A stretch of 64,000 nucleotides of DNA from Hyphomicrobiales bacterium (GCA_021775425.1 JAJFHX010000003.1:1-64000); one strand, 5' to 3'. Positions 36,783-47,380 are shown, numbered from the stretch's first letter. The notes: generated by a model not told the origin, from the letters alone. Made by a program: numbers and translations.

Positions 36783-36945
36783 ACGACGGCGTCCTCCGAC
36801 GGTTGCCATGTGGGCAACTGAAGGAGCGTCAAAAGCGACGGTTGCTAGTGGGCAACCGAAGGAGCGTTAAAAAAGTGCGGATGCATTGTGGGCATCTGAA
36901 GCCCAATCAGGAATGTGGGCATCTGAAGCCCAATCAAGAGAGGCA
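36783..36945 (+). repeat. dispersed hairpin repeats, cluster 6 (between rpsO and pnp)
   Basis: A leader CTACGACGGCGT precedes a copy with outer CTCC/GGAG and inner GGTTGC/GCAAC. A second has CGGTTGC/GCAACCG. A third (GGATGC/GCATC) has poor outer pairing, and a half unit GTGGGCATCTGAAGCCC closes the array. The remaining 260 bases before pnp show no gene or clear signal; with the hairpin, the whole rpsO-pnp gap is 464 bases. Confidence 0.8.
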
Positions 36946-37207
36946 AGCTTAAATCAATAAGCCTGCCCCTTTTTATAAATAAAGCGAAATTCAAACGAAT
37001 TTGGCAGGTTTTGTGATTTGGCGGGTTTTGTGAAAAGACCTCCCGAACCAGAAGAACGAATTTAAAAGAAACGAATGAAACTATGTTGTTGCATATGCAT
37101 GTAACAATGACGAAAGCTAAATGGATGGGCCATTTAGCCACTGAAATGTCAAACCGCTCCAATGAGGGAGCTGTGCAGCCTTTCAGTAAAGTATGAAGAG
37201 AAAATAT

Positions 37208-39331
37208 ATGTTTACTATACACACAGAAGAAATTGAATGGGGCGGACGCCCACTAAAACTGGAAACCGGCAGGATTGCGCGCCAGGCACACGGCTCAGTA
37301 TTTGCGCAATATGGTGAAACCTCGGTGTTAGCCACTGTGGTCGCTGCAAAGTCAGCCAAACCCGGGATTGATTTCTTCCCCCTAACTGTAAATTATCAGG
37401 AAAAAGCTTACGCCGCCGGTAAAATTCCAGGCGGTTATTTTAAACGTGAAGCACGTCCAAGCGAAAAGGAAACCCTGGTTTCCCGCCTGATTGACCGTCC
37501 AATCCGTCCGTTGTTTGTTGATGGATTTAAAAATGAAACACAAGTTATTATAACTGTGCTTTCGCACGATATGGAAAATGACCCGGATGTGCTGGCAATG
37601 GTCGCAGCTTCTGCTGCGCTTACCATTTCAGGTGTGCCGTTCATGGGGCCGATTGGCGGCTCACGTGTTGGCTATATTGATGGCGAATATGTGCTGAACC
37701 CAACCATTGATCAGATGGAAGATACGAACCTTGATCTGATCGTCGCTGGCACGGCTGACGCGGTATTGATGGTGGAATCAGAAGCTCAGGAACTGACAGA
37801 AGAAGTGATGCTGGGGGCGGTTAATTTTGGCCACGATGCCTGCGCCCCAATTATTAATGCGATCATTTCTCTGGCAGAAAAAGCAGCCAAAGATCCATGG
37901 GATCTCGTAGAAGTTGATAAATCAAAATATCAGGCAGATGTAGAACGTCTTGCCAAAGATGGATTGGTCGCGGCTTATAAACTGGCTGATAAAGGCGAGC
38001 GTCAGGCAGCCGTTTCTGAAATCAAATCAAAAGTGATGACAGAACTGATGCCAGCTGAAGATGATGGCTCAGAAGCCGTACTGCTTGGCGGCATTTTCAA
38101 GTCATTGGAAGCTTCAATTGTGCGGGGTTCTATTCTTGAAACCGGCATCCGCATTGACGGCCGCGATACCAAAACAGTTCGCCCGATTTTAAGTGAAGTC
38201 GGCATTCTGCCAAGAACACACGGCAGCGCGTTGTTCACCAGAGGTGAAACACAGGCAATCGTAGTAGCGACGCTTGGCACAGGTGAAGACGAACAATTCG
38301 TTGACCGTCTTGAAGGAACTTATAAAGAAAGCTTCCTGCTGCATTATAATTTCCCACCATATTCAGTTGGTGAAGTGGGCCGTTCTGGTTTCACAAGCCG
38401 GCGTGAAATTGGCCACGGTAAATTGGCATGGCGTGCTATTCACCCAATGTTGCCATCAAAAGAAGATTTCCCCTACACCCTGCGTGTGGTTTCAGAAATC
38501 ACAGAATCAAACGGTTCATCTTCAATGGCAACCGTTTGCGGCACATCACTTTCATTGATGGATGCTGGCGTACCGCTGAAAAAACCAGTTGCTGGTATCG
38601 CAATGGGTCTGATTAAAGAAGGCGAAGATTTCGCCGTTCTTTCTGACATCCTTGGCGATGAAGATCATCTCGGTGACATGGACTTTAAAGTTGCTGGCAC
38701 CAAAGATGGCATCACCAGCCTGCAAATGGACATCAAGATCACTGGCATCACCAGAGAGATCATGGAAGTCGCATTAAATCAGGCACAAGGTGGGCGTTTG
38801 CACATTCTTGGTGAAATGGCCAAAGCGCTGGATACATCACGCGAAGAAGTTGGCGAACATGCCCCGCGCATTGAAACAATCACCATCCCGACAGATAAAA
38901 TCAGGGAAGTGATTGGTCAGGGTGGCAGTGTCATCCGCTCAATCGTTGAAGAATCTGGCGCCAAAGTAGACATTAATGATGAAGGCATCATCAAAGTGGC
39001 TGCAGCCAATTCAGATAGCATCAACAAAGCACTGACCATGATCAAGTCGATTACAGATGAGCCCGAAGAAGGCGTTATCTATAAAGGTAAGGTCGTTAAG
39101 GTCGTCGATTTTGGTGCCTTTGTGAATTTCTTCGGTGCCAAAGATGGCCTTGTCCACATTTCACAGCTCACCAGTGAGTTCCGCCCCAAAACTGTGGGTG
39201 ATGTGGTAAAAGAAGGTCAGGAAGTTTTCGTGAAACTTGTTGGCTTCGATGATCGCGGCAAGGTTCGCCTCTCCATGAAAATGGTTGATCAGGAAACCGG
39301 CGAAGAAATCGTCAATGAAGATAATGACTAA
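37208..39331 (+). CDS. pnp: polyribonucleotide nucleotidyltransferase (PNPase)
   Basis: Trimeric 3'-5' phosphorolytic exoribonuclease, core of the degradosome. The 707 residues contain two RNase PH domains with a helical linker, a KH domain ([20 protein letters not shown]) and an S1 domain ([19 protein letters not shown]). I chose the ATG at 37208 because relatives begin [14 protein letters not shown]; the ATG at 37193 adds five residues. GAAGAG lies eight bases upstream. The gene ends at a strong terminator. Confidence 0.96.
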   Translation: MFTIHTEEIEWGGRPLKLETGRIARQAHGSVFAQYGETSVLATVVAAKSAKPGIDFFPLTVNYQEKAYAAGKIPGGYFKREARPSEKETLVSRLIDRPIRPLFVDGFKNETQVIITVLSHDMENDPDVLAMVAASAALTISGVPFMGPIGGSRVGYIDGEYVLNPTIDQMEDTNLDLIVAGTADAVLMVESEAQELTEEVMLGAVNFGHDACAPIINAIISLAEKAAKDPWDLVEVDKSKYQADVERLAKDGLVAAYKLADKGERQAAVSEIKSKVMTELMPAEDDGSEAVLLGGIFKSLEASIVRGSILETGIRIDGRDTKTVRPILSEVGILPRTHGSALFTRGETQAIVVATLGTGEDEQFVDRLEGTYKESFLLHYNFPPYSVGEVGRSGFTSRREIGHGKLAWRAIHPMLPSKEDFPYTLRVVSEITESNGSSSMATVCGTSLSLMDAGVPLKKPVAGIAMGLIKEGEDFAVLSDILGDEDHLGDMDFKVAGTKDGITSLQMDIKITGITREIMEVALNQAQGGRLHILGEMAKALDTSREEVGEHAPRIETITIPTDKIREVIGQGGSVIRSIVEESGAKVDINDEGIIKVAAANSDSINKALTMIKSITDEPEEGVIYKGKVVKVVDFGAFVNFFGAKDGLVHISQLTSEFRPKTVGDVVKEGQEVFVKLVGFDDRGKVRLSMKMVDQETGEEIVNEDND

Positions 39332-39361
39332 ATCGCTGACACTTTAAAGATCAGTTAAAAC

Positions 39362-39400
39362 AAAAAGCCCCGCTCTTGGTCTGAGCGGGGCTTTTTTCTT
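39362..39400 (+). terminator. intrinsic terminator after pnp (bidirectional)
   Basis: GCCCCGCTC (39367-39375) pairs with GAGCGGGGC (39383-39391), loop TTGGTCT, followed by TTTTTT and preceded by AAAAA. It can work in both directions, ending pnp on the plus strand and the oxidoreductase gene (stop at 39421) on the minus strand. Confidence 0.92.
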
Positions 39401-39420
39401 GTGTCTTGAAGGAAGGTCGT

Positions 39421-40506
39421 TCAGGCTGCCTGTATCGCAACACCCTGCGCAAAATAATTAGCTTCAAATGGCAGCGGCGCCAGGGACTGTGCCAGTTTTT
39501 CTGGCCAGTCCGGGTTGGCAAGTGCCCCTTTGCCAAGTGAAATGAGATCACCATGCTGATCGCTTAAAATGCGTTCCGCTTCTTTAAAATCATCAAGCCC
39601 GCCATTGGCAATCACCGGCAGGCCCGTGATCCTTCGTGCGAAAGCCGGCAGGCTTTGCCCGTCTCTGGTTAAACAGCCATGGTCAAAGCCAAGCCCCTCA
39701 CTGGCAAAATGAATGTAATCAGCCCCGGCCTGATGTACGGCCTTAAAAATAATTTCACCATCTTTCACGCCGCCGGACCAGAGATAATCAAAATCGTTTA
39801 CTTTGCCCTGCGAAACCCGCACACCAACTATAAATTTGTCGTCCATTTCCGATCTGACAAGCCCGATCACTTCGGCCAGAAATCTGACCCTGTTCTCGGT
39901 TGTCCCGCCATACTGATCTTCCCGGTTGTTGGTGTAATCCGTTAAAAACTGATCAAACAGATATCCGTTGGCACCATGAATTTCAACACCTGCAAATCCC
40001 GCCTGCCGCGCATGACGAGCGGCCTGGATGTACCCCTCTTTCACCATGTCCATGTCAGCAAGTGTCATGGCCTGCGGTGTCGGGTAACGCCCTTGTTTTT
40101 TGCTATATCCGGGGAGCATATGCCGAACCGGTGGAATGGCAGAGGCACTTCTGGTTGCGCTCAAATGCTGTGATAATGCCCCCGCATGCATCAGTTGCAT
40201 AATCATCGGTGCGCCAATCTGGTTGGTAGCCTCAGCAATCCTCGCCCAGCCATCCCGTTGTATCGCATTAGTAATACCAGGCTGGTTCGGGTAAGCCTGT
40301 GCATAGTGCCGGTCAGTATAAGTACCCTCAGTAATAATCAGCCCAAAGCCGCCTGAAGCAAAGCGGGCGTAATAATCCTTCATTAGCTCCGTTGGCACCC
40401 CATCTCCGAGCGTGCTGACCCGGCTCATAGGCGCAACCACAGCCCGGTTTTGAAGAGTGAGGTTTTTCAGTTGAAATTGCGATAAGGCGATATGTGCCTG
40501 TTCCAT
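39421..40506 (-). CDS. NADH:flavin oxidoreductase (old yellow enzyme family)
   Basis: FMN-dependent ene-reductase of 361 residues. The signature GVEIHGANGYLFDQFL holds the substrate-binding His-Asn pair, and DQYGGTTENRVRFLAEVIG is the classic OYE block. The TIM-barrel phosphate-binding end is VIANGGLDDFKEAERILS. The ATG at 40506 has TAGGAGA seven bases upstream; a longer frame to 40644 is unsupported. It is transcribed divergently from an HxlR regulator, a common arrangement for electrophile-inducible OYEs. Confidence 0.9.
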   Translation of the reverse strand: MEQAHIALSQFQLKNLTLQNRAVVAPMSRVSTLGDGVPTELMKDYYARFASGGFGLIITEGTYTDRHYAQAYPNQPGITNAIQRDGWARIAEATNQIGAPMIMQLMHAGALSQHLSATRSASAIPPVRHMLPGYSKKQGRYPTPQAMTLADMDMVKEGYIQAARHARQAGFAGVEIHGANGYLFDQFLTDYTNNREDQYGGTTENRVRFLAEVIGLVRSEMDDKFIVGVRVSQGKVNDFDYLWSGGVKDGEIIFKAVHQAGADYIHFASEGLGFDHGCLTRDGQSLPAFARRITGLPVIANGGLDDFKEAERILSDQHGDLISLGKGALANPDWPEKLAQSLAPLPFEANYFAQGVAIQAA

Positions 40507-40563
40507 AACTTGTCTCCTAAAGTTTGATAAAGACAACATAAGCCATGGATAAAAAAAATATAA

Positions 40564-40601
40564 GTATGCACAATTTTGATATATACATACAAAAAGTATA
40601 C
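40564..40601. promoter_or_regulatory. candidate operator between OYE and HxlR genes
   Basis: GTATG (40564-40568) and CATAC (40586-40590) form an inverted repeat, followed by the palindrome GTATAC (40596-40601). The divergent gap is only 143 bases, so a regulator bound here could act on both promoters. HxlR-family proteins bind such short dyads. The regulator-site link is inferred. Confidence 0.4.
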
Positions 40602-40649
40602 TGTTATGTCTAAACGACGAAACCGGTCCAAATCGACAGAGCAAAACAG

Positions 40650-41060
40650 ATGACTAAACATGGAAATGATGGGGATCACATCAAGGCCGTAAAAGCTGCC
40701 AAAGAGGAAAAGCACTGCCCGACCGAAACCGCGATAAACCTTGTCGGCGGTAAATGGAAAGGAATGATCCTGTTCTTTTTATGCGATGGAACCCGCCGCT
40801 TTAACGAATTAAAACGCCTGATCCCAGACATCACGCAACGCATGCTGACCAAACAATTAAGAGACCTTGAAGCAAATGGCATTGTCCACCGCGAGGTATA
40901 TGCCGTTGTCCCGCCCAAGGTGGAATATTCCCTCACGCCGCTTGGCGAAAAATTAAAACCCATTGTTAGCGCCCTGGGTGAATGGGGAACGCTTTATCTT
41001 AATCAGCGAGAAGAAAAATTAATCAGCAGCGATAAGACACATGAACCGGTCAACAACTAA
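40650..41060 (+). CDS. HxlR-family transcriptional regulator
   Basis: A 136-residue winged-helix regulator. The HxlR signature is clear: [19 protein letters not shown], then [35 protein letters not shown] and [23 protein letters not shown] single N-terminal cysteine (C23 in KHCPTE) matches the redox or quinone-sensing cysteine of YodB/QorR-type members. Divergence from the OYE gene suggests it represses that gene until an electrophile reacts with the cysteine. Confidence 0.88.
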   Translation: MTKHGNDGDHIKAVKAAKEEKHCPTETAINLVGGKWKGMILFFLCDGTRRFNELKRLIPDITQRMLTKQLRDLEANGIVHREVYAVVPPKVEYSLTPLGEKLKPIVSALGEWGTLYLNQREEKLISSDKTHEPVNN

Positions 41061-41070
41061 CCGGCCCTGA

Positions 41071-41958
41071 TTATCCGTTAATCTCAGCCAGCAATTCAAA
41101 CCGTGGGCGTCCAGGCCAGGCAAAGGTCAGCTTTTGTTCAATAAACGCCACATCACCAGTGGTGAGCAACTGAACGCGCCTTGCTGCCTCGTTTGCGCCT
41201 TCAGCTCTTTTAGTCGAAAAATGCGGGTGCCGTTTTAAATAATGCTCAAGCGCCTGCGCCACAATGGTGGGCTGAGATAATACCCTACAGGAAGCGGGCA
41301 GGTATTTTGCAAATAATGGTTCAACCAGCGGGTAATGTGTGCAGCCCAGAATGGCATAATGCGGTTGTTTGCCATCTGTCTTGTCAGCAGCTTCAGCCAG
41401 CATCTCGGTTACATAACCTTTGACAAGGCTGTCAATCTCTAACGACTGATCCCCCCCTTCAATGGCTGTCACCAGATCAGGACAGGCTTTGCCAACAATA
41501 TCAATCTGCGGGCAGCGTTTTTTTATTTCCTCATCATAAACCATGCTGTCTATGGTGCGCTGGGTGCCAAAAACCGCAATCACATCTTCTTTATACATCT
41601 GCGGATATTGCGGCTCTGTCATGCCCCAGGGCGTTTGTGTCGCCACTTCCACGGTGGGCGCGATGATGCCCAGCACATTTCGCCCCTGCCACTTTGATTG
41701 CGGCAGCCAGTCCTGTTGCAGCGAACGGCAGGCAATGGCTGTCGCCGTGTTGCAGCCAAGCACAACAAGACCGCACCCATGCTCAAACAGAGTTTCAACG
41801 CTACGGCGTGTCAGCTCAACAATTTCATCTGAAGACCGATTGCCATATGGCGCGTTGATATGGTCACCAAGGTAAAGAAAGTTCTGGTTCGGAAACCTGT
41901 CAGCCAGCCCTTTAAGAACTGTCAAACCGCCATGACCGGAATCGAATACACCAATCAT
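41071..41958 (-). CDS. murI: glutamate racemase
   Basis: Cofactor-independent racemase supplying D-glutamate for peptidoglycan. The 295 residues include the N-terminal GVFDSGHGGLTVLKGL, the first catalytic cysteine in VLGCNTATA and the second in ILGCTHYPLVEP. I chose ATG 41958, nine bases after GGAG; GTG codons at 41967 and 41961 lie too close to that site. Its 3' end is ten bases from the end of the convergent HxlR gene. Confidence 0.92.
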   Translation of the reverse strand: MIGVFDSGHGGLTVLKGLADRFPNQNFLYLGDHINAPYGNRSSDEIVELTRRSVETLFEHGCGLVVLGCNTATAIACRSLQQDWLPQSKWQGRNVLGIIAPTVEVATQTPWGMTEPQYPQMYKEDVIAVFGTQRTIDSMVYDEEIKKRCPQIDIVGKACPDLVTAIEGGDQSLEIDSLVKGYVTEMLAEAADKTDGKQPHYAILGCTHYPLVEPLFAKYLPASCRVLSQPTIVAQALEHYLKRHPHFSTKRAEGANEAARRVQLLTTGDVAFIEQKLTFAWPGRPRFELLAEING

Positions 41959-42089
41959 CACCTGCACTCCGTAAATTCAGCCACGCCCGATAAGTAAAAT
42001 CTGAACGCAACCCCTATCGGCCAATCACATCAATTCTGAGGCAAAACAAAATGGCAAAATAGAAAACAGTCGCCAGGTCGTCTATTTGC

Positions 42090-42929
42090 CTAGTAGCCTG
42101 TTTCTTTCAGAGCTTCAAGGTCAGGCATAAAGACAGTATTATACCCACAATCCACATAATGGATTTCACCCGTCACCCCACCTGAAAGATCAGACAGCAG
42201 ATAAAGCCCGGCTCCGCCCACGTCATCAAGCGTTGGTGTGCGCTGCAATGGTGAATGTTGTTTCTGGAAATTAAACATCGAGCGTGCGTCAGAAATACCG
42301 GCACCGGCAAGTGTGCGCATTGGCCCCGCCGACATCGCATTAACCCGGATATTGTCACTACCAAGATCGGTGGCAAGATATTTCACACTGGTCTCAAGCG
42401 CAGCTTTGGCTACACCCATCACATTATAGCAAGGCACAACCCACTGTGAGCCGGCATAAGTCAGGGTCAACAAGCTGCCACCATTTTTCATCAAAGGCGC
42501 AGCGCGCTTGCTGATCTCTGTGAAAGAGAAGCACGAAATCACCATGGTGTTGATAAAGTTTTCCCGGCTGGTGTCAGAGTAGCGATCTTTCAATTCATTG
42601 CGATCAGAAAATGCCAGCGCATGCACAACAAAATCAAGCTCGCCCCATTTTTCACCAATCACTTCAAACACCCGGTCAACACTGGCAATGTCCGTTACAT
42701 CACACGGCTCAATAATTTCCGCGTTCACAGACTCAGCCAAAGGCACAGCCCGTCGCCCAAATGCGTCGCCCTGATAGGTGAACGCCAGCTTAGCACCCTG
42801 GCCAGCTAGAACACGGGCAATGCCCCAGGCAATAGTGCGATCATTGGCTACGCCCATAATCAATCCTTTTTTACCGGCCATAATCGGGCCAGGAGCAGCA
42901 ATATCTTTCGAATTTTCAGTATCGGTCAT
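42090..42929 (-). CDS. fabI: enoyl-ACP reductase (NADH)
   Basis: Last step of each fatty-acid elongation cycle. A 279-residue short-chain dehydrogenase of the FabI type: the nucleotide loop GVANDRTIAWGIA and the catalytic Tyr and Lys in CYNVMGVAKAALE (Y-x6-K). The first 18 residues are a variable leader. It is the last gene of the minus-strand fabA-fabB-fabI unit. Confidence 0.94.
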   Translation of the reverse strand: MTDTENSKDIAAPGPIMAGKKGLIMGVANDRTIAWGIARVLAGQGAKLAFTYQGDAFGRRAVPLAESVNAEIIEPCDVTDIASVDRVFEVIGEKWGELDFVVHALAFSDRNELKDRYSDTSRENFINTMVISCFSFTEISKRAAPLMKNGGSLLTLTYAGSQWVVPCYNVMGVAKAALETSVKYLATDLGSDNIRVNAMSAGPMRTLAGAGISDARSMFNFQKQHSPLQRTPTLDDVGGAGLYLLSDLSGGVTGEIHYVDCGYNTVFMPDLEALKETGY

Positions 42930-42990
42930 TAGTTTTGCCTAAATTATCTTTATATCTGTCATATGCTTAACGGAATGAATGTGAGTTTTC

Positions 42991-44205
42991 CTATCCCTCA
43001 AACCGTTTCATAATTAAAGTCGCATTTGTTCCGCCAAATCCAAAGCTATTTGACATAACAGCGTTAAGCGGCACATCCTGTCGCGCTCTCACAATTGGCA
43101 CATCAGCAAAAGCTTCATCAAGCTCTTCAATGTGGGCAGATTCGCAAATGAAATTATTTTGCAGCATTAAGAGAGAATAAATCGCTTCCTGCACACCAGC
43201 CGCACCAAGTGAATGCCCGGTCAGTGATTTTGTGCTGGAAATAGGGGGAATTTCATCCCCAAACACTTCACGAATGGCGTCCACTTCTCTGAGGTCACCA
43301 ATCGGCGTTGAAGTGCCGTGTGGGTTGATATAGTCAATTTTATCATTCACGGTGGCAAGCGCCTGCTTCATGCATCTGACAGCACCTTCACCTGATGGAG
43401 CAACCATGTCATACCCATCTGAGTTTGCGCCATAGCCAACCATTTCCGCAATAATATTGGCGCCGCGTGCTTTTGCGTGCTCAAGCTCTTCCAATACCAG
43501 AACGCCAGCACCGCCAGCAATCACAAACCCATCCCGGTTGGCGTCAAACGCCCGGCTGGCTTTGTCCGGTGTCTCATTGAATTTAGAAGACATCGCATTC
43601 ATCGCATCGAATAAAACAGAAAGTGTCCAGTCAAGTTCTTCGCCGCCACCGGCAAACATCACATCCTGCTTGCCCCATTGAATTTGCTCCATCGCATTAC
43701 CAATACAATGGCTTGAGGTCGAACAGGCGGATGATATCGAATAGTTGATGCCCTTGATTTCAAACGGTGTCGCCAACGTGGCTGAATTGGTGCTGGACAT
43801 GGATTTAGGCACTTCAAACGGGCCAACCTTTTTCGGCCCTCTATCTCTTGTCGTATCAGCCGCTTGCACAACAGCCTTTGTTGATGGCCCGCCAGAACCC
43901 ATGATAAGCCCGGTCCGCTCATTGCTGATGTCAGTTTTCTCTAAGCCGGCCTGTTCAATCGCTTCCTGCATAGCGACATAGTTCCATGCGGCACCCATGC
44001 CCATAAAGCGGCGCACTTTCCTGTCTACCTGGGCCAGCGCATCAAGAGTTGGCGCGCCCTCCACCTGGCTGCGAAATCCAAGCTCGGCATATTTTTCAGC
44101 CCGGCTGATACCGGAAGTACAATTCAAAAGACTATTTAAAACTTCGTCTCTATTATTGCCAATGCTGGAGACAATCCCCATACCTGTAATGACAACACGT
44201 CTCAT
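42991..44205 (-). CDS. fabB: 3-oxoacyl-ACP synthase I
   Basis: Condensing enzyme that elongates unsaturated fatty acyl chains. The 404 residues carry the Cys-His-His triad in [25 protein letters not shown] and [16 protein letters not shown] 44205 has AAAGGA six bases upstream; a longer frame to 44232 is unsupported. It lies between fabA and fabI, the conserved order for unsaturated fatty-acid synthesis in Hyphomicrobiales. Confidence 0.95.
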   Translation of the reverse strand: MRRVVITGMGIVSSIGNNRDEVLNSLLNCTSGISRAEKYAELGFRSQVEGAPTLDALAQVDRKVRRFMGMGAAWNYVAMQEAIEQAGLEKTDISNERTGLIMGSGGPSTKAVVQAADTTRDRGPKKVGPFEVPKSMSSTNSATLATPFEIKGINYSISSACSTSSHCIGNAMEQIQWGKQDVMFAGGGEELDWTLSVLFDAMNAMSSKFNETPDKASRAFDANRDGFVIAGGAGVLVLEELEHAKARGANIIAEMVGYGANSDGYDMVAPSGEGAVRCMKQALATVNDKIDYINPHGTSTPIGDLREVDAIREVFGDEIPPISSTKSLTGHSLGAAGVQEAIYSLLMLQNNFICESAHIEELDEAFADVPIVRARQDVPLNAVMSNSFGFGGTNATLIMKRFEG

Positions 44206-44357
44206 ATTTATTCCTTTAGTTAGGGCACTCAAATTGAAACTACAATCTAACCACCAGGGATAATCAGCTTCCTCTCATCTCCGAGAGAGGCATCTAAATT
44301 CTTCTATAGCCGGTCTTAGTGACAAAGACCAACCGATCTCAATTGAAAACACAAAAA

Positions 44358-44876
44358 TCAGGCATTTTCTTCGGCGCCAAACAATCCAACACGTAAATCA
44401 TTTGCGTGGAAAATTGCCTCACCATCAGCTTTAACAACACCGGTTGCTACAGCAAGCTTTAATCGCCGTAATATAATGCGTTGAATATTGATCTCGTAAG
44501 TGACTAGCTTTGTCGTCGGCAGCACCATATCAGAGAATTTGACTTCCCCTGTAGAGATCGCCCGGCCCCGTCCCGGCGCACCAAGCCAGCCAAGGAAAAA
44601 TCCTGTCAATTGCCAAAGCGCATCCAGCCCAAGGCAACCCGGCATAACGGGGTCGCCCTCAAAATGGCAGGGGAAAAACCAGAGGTCTGGCTTAATATCA
44701 AGCTCGGCAATAATCTGGCCTTTACCAAATTCACCGCCATCATCATTAATTTCGGTAATGCGATCAAACATCAGCATTGGTGGCAACGGCAATTGAGCAT
44801 TGCCCGGGCCGAACAATTCGCCCCGGCCACATTTTAGTAATTCTTCATAGCTATAACTAGATTGGCGATCCGCCAT
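44358..44876 (-). CDS. fabA: 3-hydroxydecanoyl-ACP dehydratase/isomerase
   Basis: Introduces the cis double bond during fatty-acid synthesis. The 172-residue hot-dog enzyme has the active-site histidine in [17 protein letters not shown] and the aspartate in [22 protein letters not shown] precedes the ATG. It heads the fabA-fabB-fabI unit and is divergent from irr; the 272-base gap between them must hold both promoters. Confidence 0.95.
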   Translation of the reverse strand: MADRQSSYSYEELLKCGRGELFGPGNAQLPLPPMLMFDRITEINDDGGEFGKGQIIAELDIKPDLWFFPCHFEGDPVMPGCLGLDALWQLTGFFLGWLGAPGRGRAISTGEVKFSDMVLPTTKLVTYEINIQRIILRRLKLAVATGVVKADGEAIFHANDLRVGLFGAEENA

Positions 44877-45148
44877 TGATGCACCCCGTCATTTTTGATA
44901 TATGTATTAAGCAGATGTGGTAACATACTTGGTGGCCCATCAAAAGAAAAAGCCCGAAATTAACGTGATGTTTTTAACGTTTTTGTAACATAGTACAAAT
45001 GCAATCTAGTGCAACGCAACATAAAAGTGCAGATGACAAAAAGTCATAATGAAAAATCGCGATTTTCATTGATTTTCATGTATTTTTTTGCGAGACAGAT
45101 AACAGATCGAACCTTGAACTCGATCTAGAACTCGATAAGATCAGCCTG

Positions 45149-45595
45149 ATGAGCCAGAATTTGACTAACACACATAACAGACATTCGACCATTGATATGT
45201 CAGATAAACTGCGCGCCGCGGGCATGCGCCCGACACGCCAGCGTGTTGCCTTGGGTTCTCTCCTGTTTCAATCGGGTGACAGGCATGTCTGCGCTGAAAT
45301 TTTGCACGAAGAAGCCGTTGAGCAACAAATTCCGGTTTCACTGGCAACAGTTTACAACACCTTAAATCAGTTTCGCGATGCAGGGTTGCTGCGCGAAGTC
45401 GCGTTAGTTGGCACCAGAGTCTATTTTGACACCAACATGTCAGACCATCAGCATTTCTATCTTGAAGAAAGCGACGAACTGCTGGATATCCCATCAAATC
45501 ACACCATCAAACTGAACGGTTTGCCTGAGGCACCTGAAGGTATGGAAATCGCCGGTGTTGATGTGGTTGTGCGTGTGCGCCCGAAAAAATCCTGA
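45149..45595 (+). CDS. irr: Irr-type iron-response regulator (Fur superfamily)
   Basis: A 148-residue Fur-family protein. The recognition region is LRAAGMRPTRQRVALGSLLFQ and VSLATVYNTLNQFRDAGLLREV. The H-x-H in SDHQHFYLEES replaces the usual Fur zinc cluster, and the protein lacks the CxxC pairs of canonical Fur, as in Irr. Irr senses haem status and controls iron genes in Hyphomicrobiales, and its place next to fabA is conserved in the order. It lacks the N-terminal haem-regulatory GCPW-type motif. Confidence 0.85.
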   Translation: MSQNLTNTHNRHSTIDMSDKLRAAGMRPTRQRVALGSLLFQSGDRHVCAEILHEEAVEQQIPVSLATVYNTLNQFRDAGLLREVALVGTRVYFDTNMSDHQHFYLEESDELLDIPSNHTIKLNGLPEAPEGMEIAGVDVVVRVRPKKS

Positions 45596-45608
45596 ACACG
45601 CTGGAACA

Positions 45609-45636
45609 AATTTAATCTCGCACGCCTGATTAAATT
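45609..45636. terminator. stem-loop after irr
   Basis: AATTTAATC (45609-45617) pairs with GATTAAATT (45628-45636) around ten bases, 13 bases after the irr stop. The stem is AT-rich and no T-run follows, so it is only a weak terminator candidate. The TPR gene converges from the right. Confidence 0.35.
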
Positions 45637-45705
45637 ACCCGAAATTTACATCTCAGATATTTTTAATGATAGCGGTTTTAACTTGTAATGATGCGTGAGA
45701 TAAGC

Positions 45706-46572
45706 TCAGCTTTGAGCGTTTTTCACACGGCTCAGCCCGTCTAATGCCGGTTGATAGCGCGGTTTAATTGAAAGCGCTCGTTCATATGCCCGGGCTGCTT
45801 CAACGGGTGCGTTTTGTTTTTCAGCAACAAGCCCCCGGTAAGTCCAGGCCTGATAAAACCCTTTTTTGTGCCGCGCCGCGACATAGAAATCATCATAAGC
45901 TTCTTTGTAATTAGAAAGCTCCATACGCGCCAGACCGCGCCCGAAATAGGGTGCTGCCGAGTTTGGTTCAAGGTCAATTGCACTGTTAAAGTCAGCCAGA
46001 GCGAGGTTGTTTTCTCCCCGGGCGAGATAGATCTCCCCCCGGTTAAAGAACGCGCCGGCATGGTCAGGCGCAAACTCAACCGCTTTATTCAGATCAGCCA
46101 GCGCAAGAGCCTGTTTTTTTTCACTTCGGTGCAACAAGGCGCGCCCGTAATAGGCAATCGGATATTCAGAATTTAACACCAGAGCCTGGTCAAAATCAGC
46201 CCGGGCCTTTTCAAATTGTCTTAACCTGACATAAACCAGCGCCCGGTTCGTATAGGCCTGAAAATAACTGGGGTCGAGTTCAATGGCTCTGCTAAAATCG
46301 GCAAGTGCTTTATTGTAGGATTTCGCCTCACCATATGCTGTGCCGCGCATATTATAAGCGCTTGGGTCATCCGGGCTGTGTTGAATCACCCGGCTAAGCG
46401 AAGCCACATTTTTTTCATGTGCCTCGGCAGCAGGCGGTGCATTGCCAAGCGTTGTGCCAAACTCACCATCAATTACGGGGGATTGACACCCGGTCAGAAA
46501 CAATAAAAGCCCGCAAGCTTGAGCCAGCGGGCAAAACAAAAGGGAACGAACTCTGTTTTTAATGTCAGTCAT
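45706..46572 (-). CDS. TPR-repeat lipoprotein
   Basis: An envelope protein of 288 residues. The N-terminal signal ends in lipobox LFLTGC (cysteine near residue 29). Seven or so tetratricopeptide repeats follow, shown by recurring AxxDFxRAIELDPxxxxAYxNR patterns (for example NKALADFSRAIELDPSYFQ and LALADFNSAIDLEPNSAA). It resembles NlpI-type TPR lipoproteins, which act as scaffolds for envelope enzymes. Partners here are unknown. Confidence 0.87.
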   Translation of the reverse strand: MTDIKNRVRSLLFCPLAQACGLLLFLTGCQSPVIDGEFGTTLGNAPPAAEAHEKNVASLSRVIQHSPDDPSAYNMRGTAYGEAKSYNKALADFSRAIELDPSYFQAYTNRALVYVRLRQFEKARADFDQALVLNSEYPIAYYGRALLHRSEKKQALALADLNKAVEFAPDHAGAFFNRGEIYLARGENNLALADFNSAIDLEPNSAAPYFGRGLARMELSNYKEAYDDFYVAARHKKGFYQAWTYRGLVAEKQNAPVEAARAYERALSIKPRYQPALDGLSRVKNAQS

Positions 46573-46879
46573 GGGGCTAAAAACATTCCAACCAGCTACA
46601 TCATATTCGCAGTGTGACTTGACCCAAACTTACCATATCCTCCCGGCAGATATCAAAATCTGAATACGGCAGTTAATTTTAGGGTAAACAAGAAAATTAC
46701 AAAAAAATAAGGCCTAAATAGGCCTTATATCAAATCATAATTTTCAGATCGGAAAATGTGCGAACCAGCGTCACCAGTCATACACAATCTTATCCACCAG
46801 CTCAGCTTATTAAAACTGCATAGTCTAAGATGAAGTCATTCGTCAATCACCTGGCTTTGCTGGCAACAGCAAATGGCTC
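46573..46879. other. spacer between rpsU and the TPR lipoprotein gene
   Basis: No gene is visible in these 307 bases. It contains the minus-strand terminator at 46701-46730 and, between that and 46572, presumably the promoter of the TPR lipoprotein gene. Confidence 0.5.
46701..46730 (-). terminator. intrinsic terminator downstream of rpsU
   Basis: Read on the minus strand, ATAAGGCCT and AGGCCTTAT pair around ATTT and are followed by a run of seven T. It lies about 150 bases after the rpsU stop and before the TPR lipoprotein gene, so it should end the rpsU transcript. Confidence 0.85.
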
Positions 46880-47095
46880 TTAACGACCTGGCACCAGACC
46901 TTCGCGCTGTGCTCTTTTGCGAGCAAGCTTACGGGCGCGGCGAATGGCTTCAGCCTTCACACGGGCACGTTTTTCTGATGGTTTTTCGTAAAAATTACGA
47001 AGCTTCATTTCACGGAAGATGCCTTCACGTTGCATCTTCTTTTTAAGCGCTTTTAGCGCCTGATCGACATTGTTATCGCGAACGAGTACCTGCAC
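46880..47095 (-). CDS. rpsU: 30S ribosomal protein S21
   Basis: A 71-residue basic ribosomal protein: [19 protein letters not shown], then [16 protein letters not shown] and an arginine/lysine-rich tail. A longer frame extends to 47206, but GTG 47095 is the start because AGGAGAGG lies about eight bases upstream and relatives begin there. Hyphomicrobiales S21 proteins share the lengthened basic tail. Confidence 0.95.
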   Translation of the reverse strand: MQVLVRDNNVDQALKALKKKMQREGIFREMKLRNFYEKPSEKRARVKAEAIRRARKLARKRAQREGLVPGR

Positions 47096-47380
47096 GCGTC
47101 TACCTCTCCTGATATAAGGTCCAAATTCCAAGATAATAAGGGAATCTTTAAATAGCTCAAAAGCCCCAATTGGACCGAGCCAATTTCCAGCGTTACCCTT
47201 TAACAAATATATAGAAGGCTGTAAAGGGTAATGTCCGTCGAAAATATCTGAATTAAACCACTTTAAAACTGAAAAGAGCCTATCAGATGCGGCCTAACAG
47301 GTCATTAACCAAGCCTTTATGGCCATACACAACCGGCTAAAGTCCACACCGTAAAACCAGAATCTCTAAAATTAAGTTTG

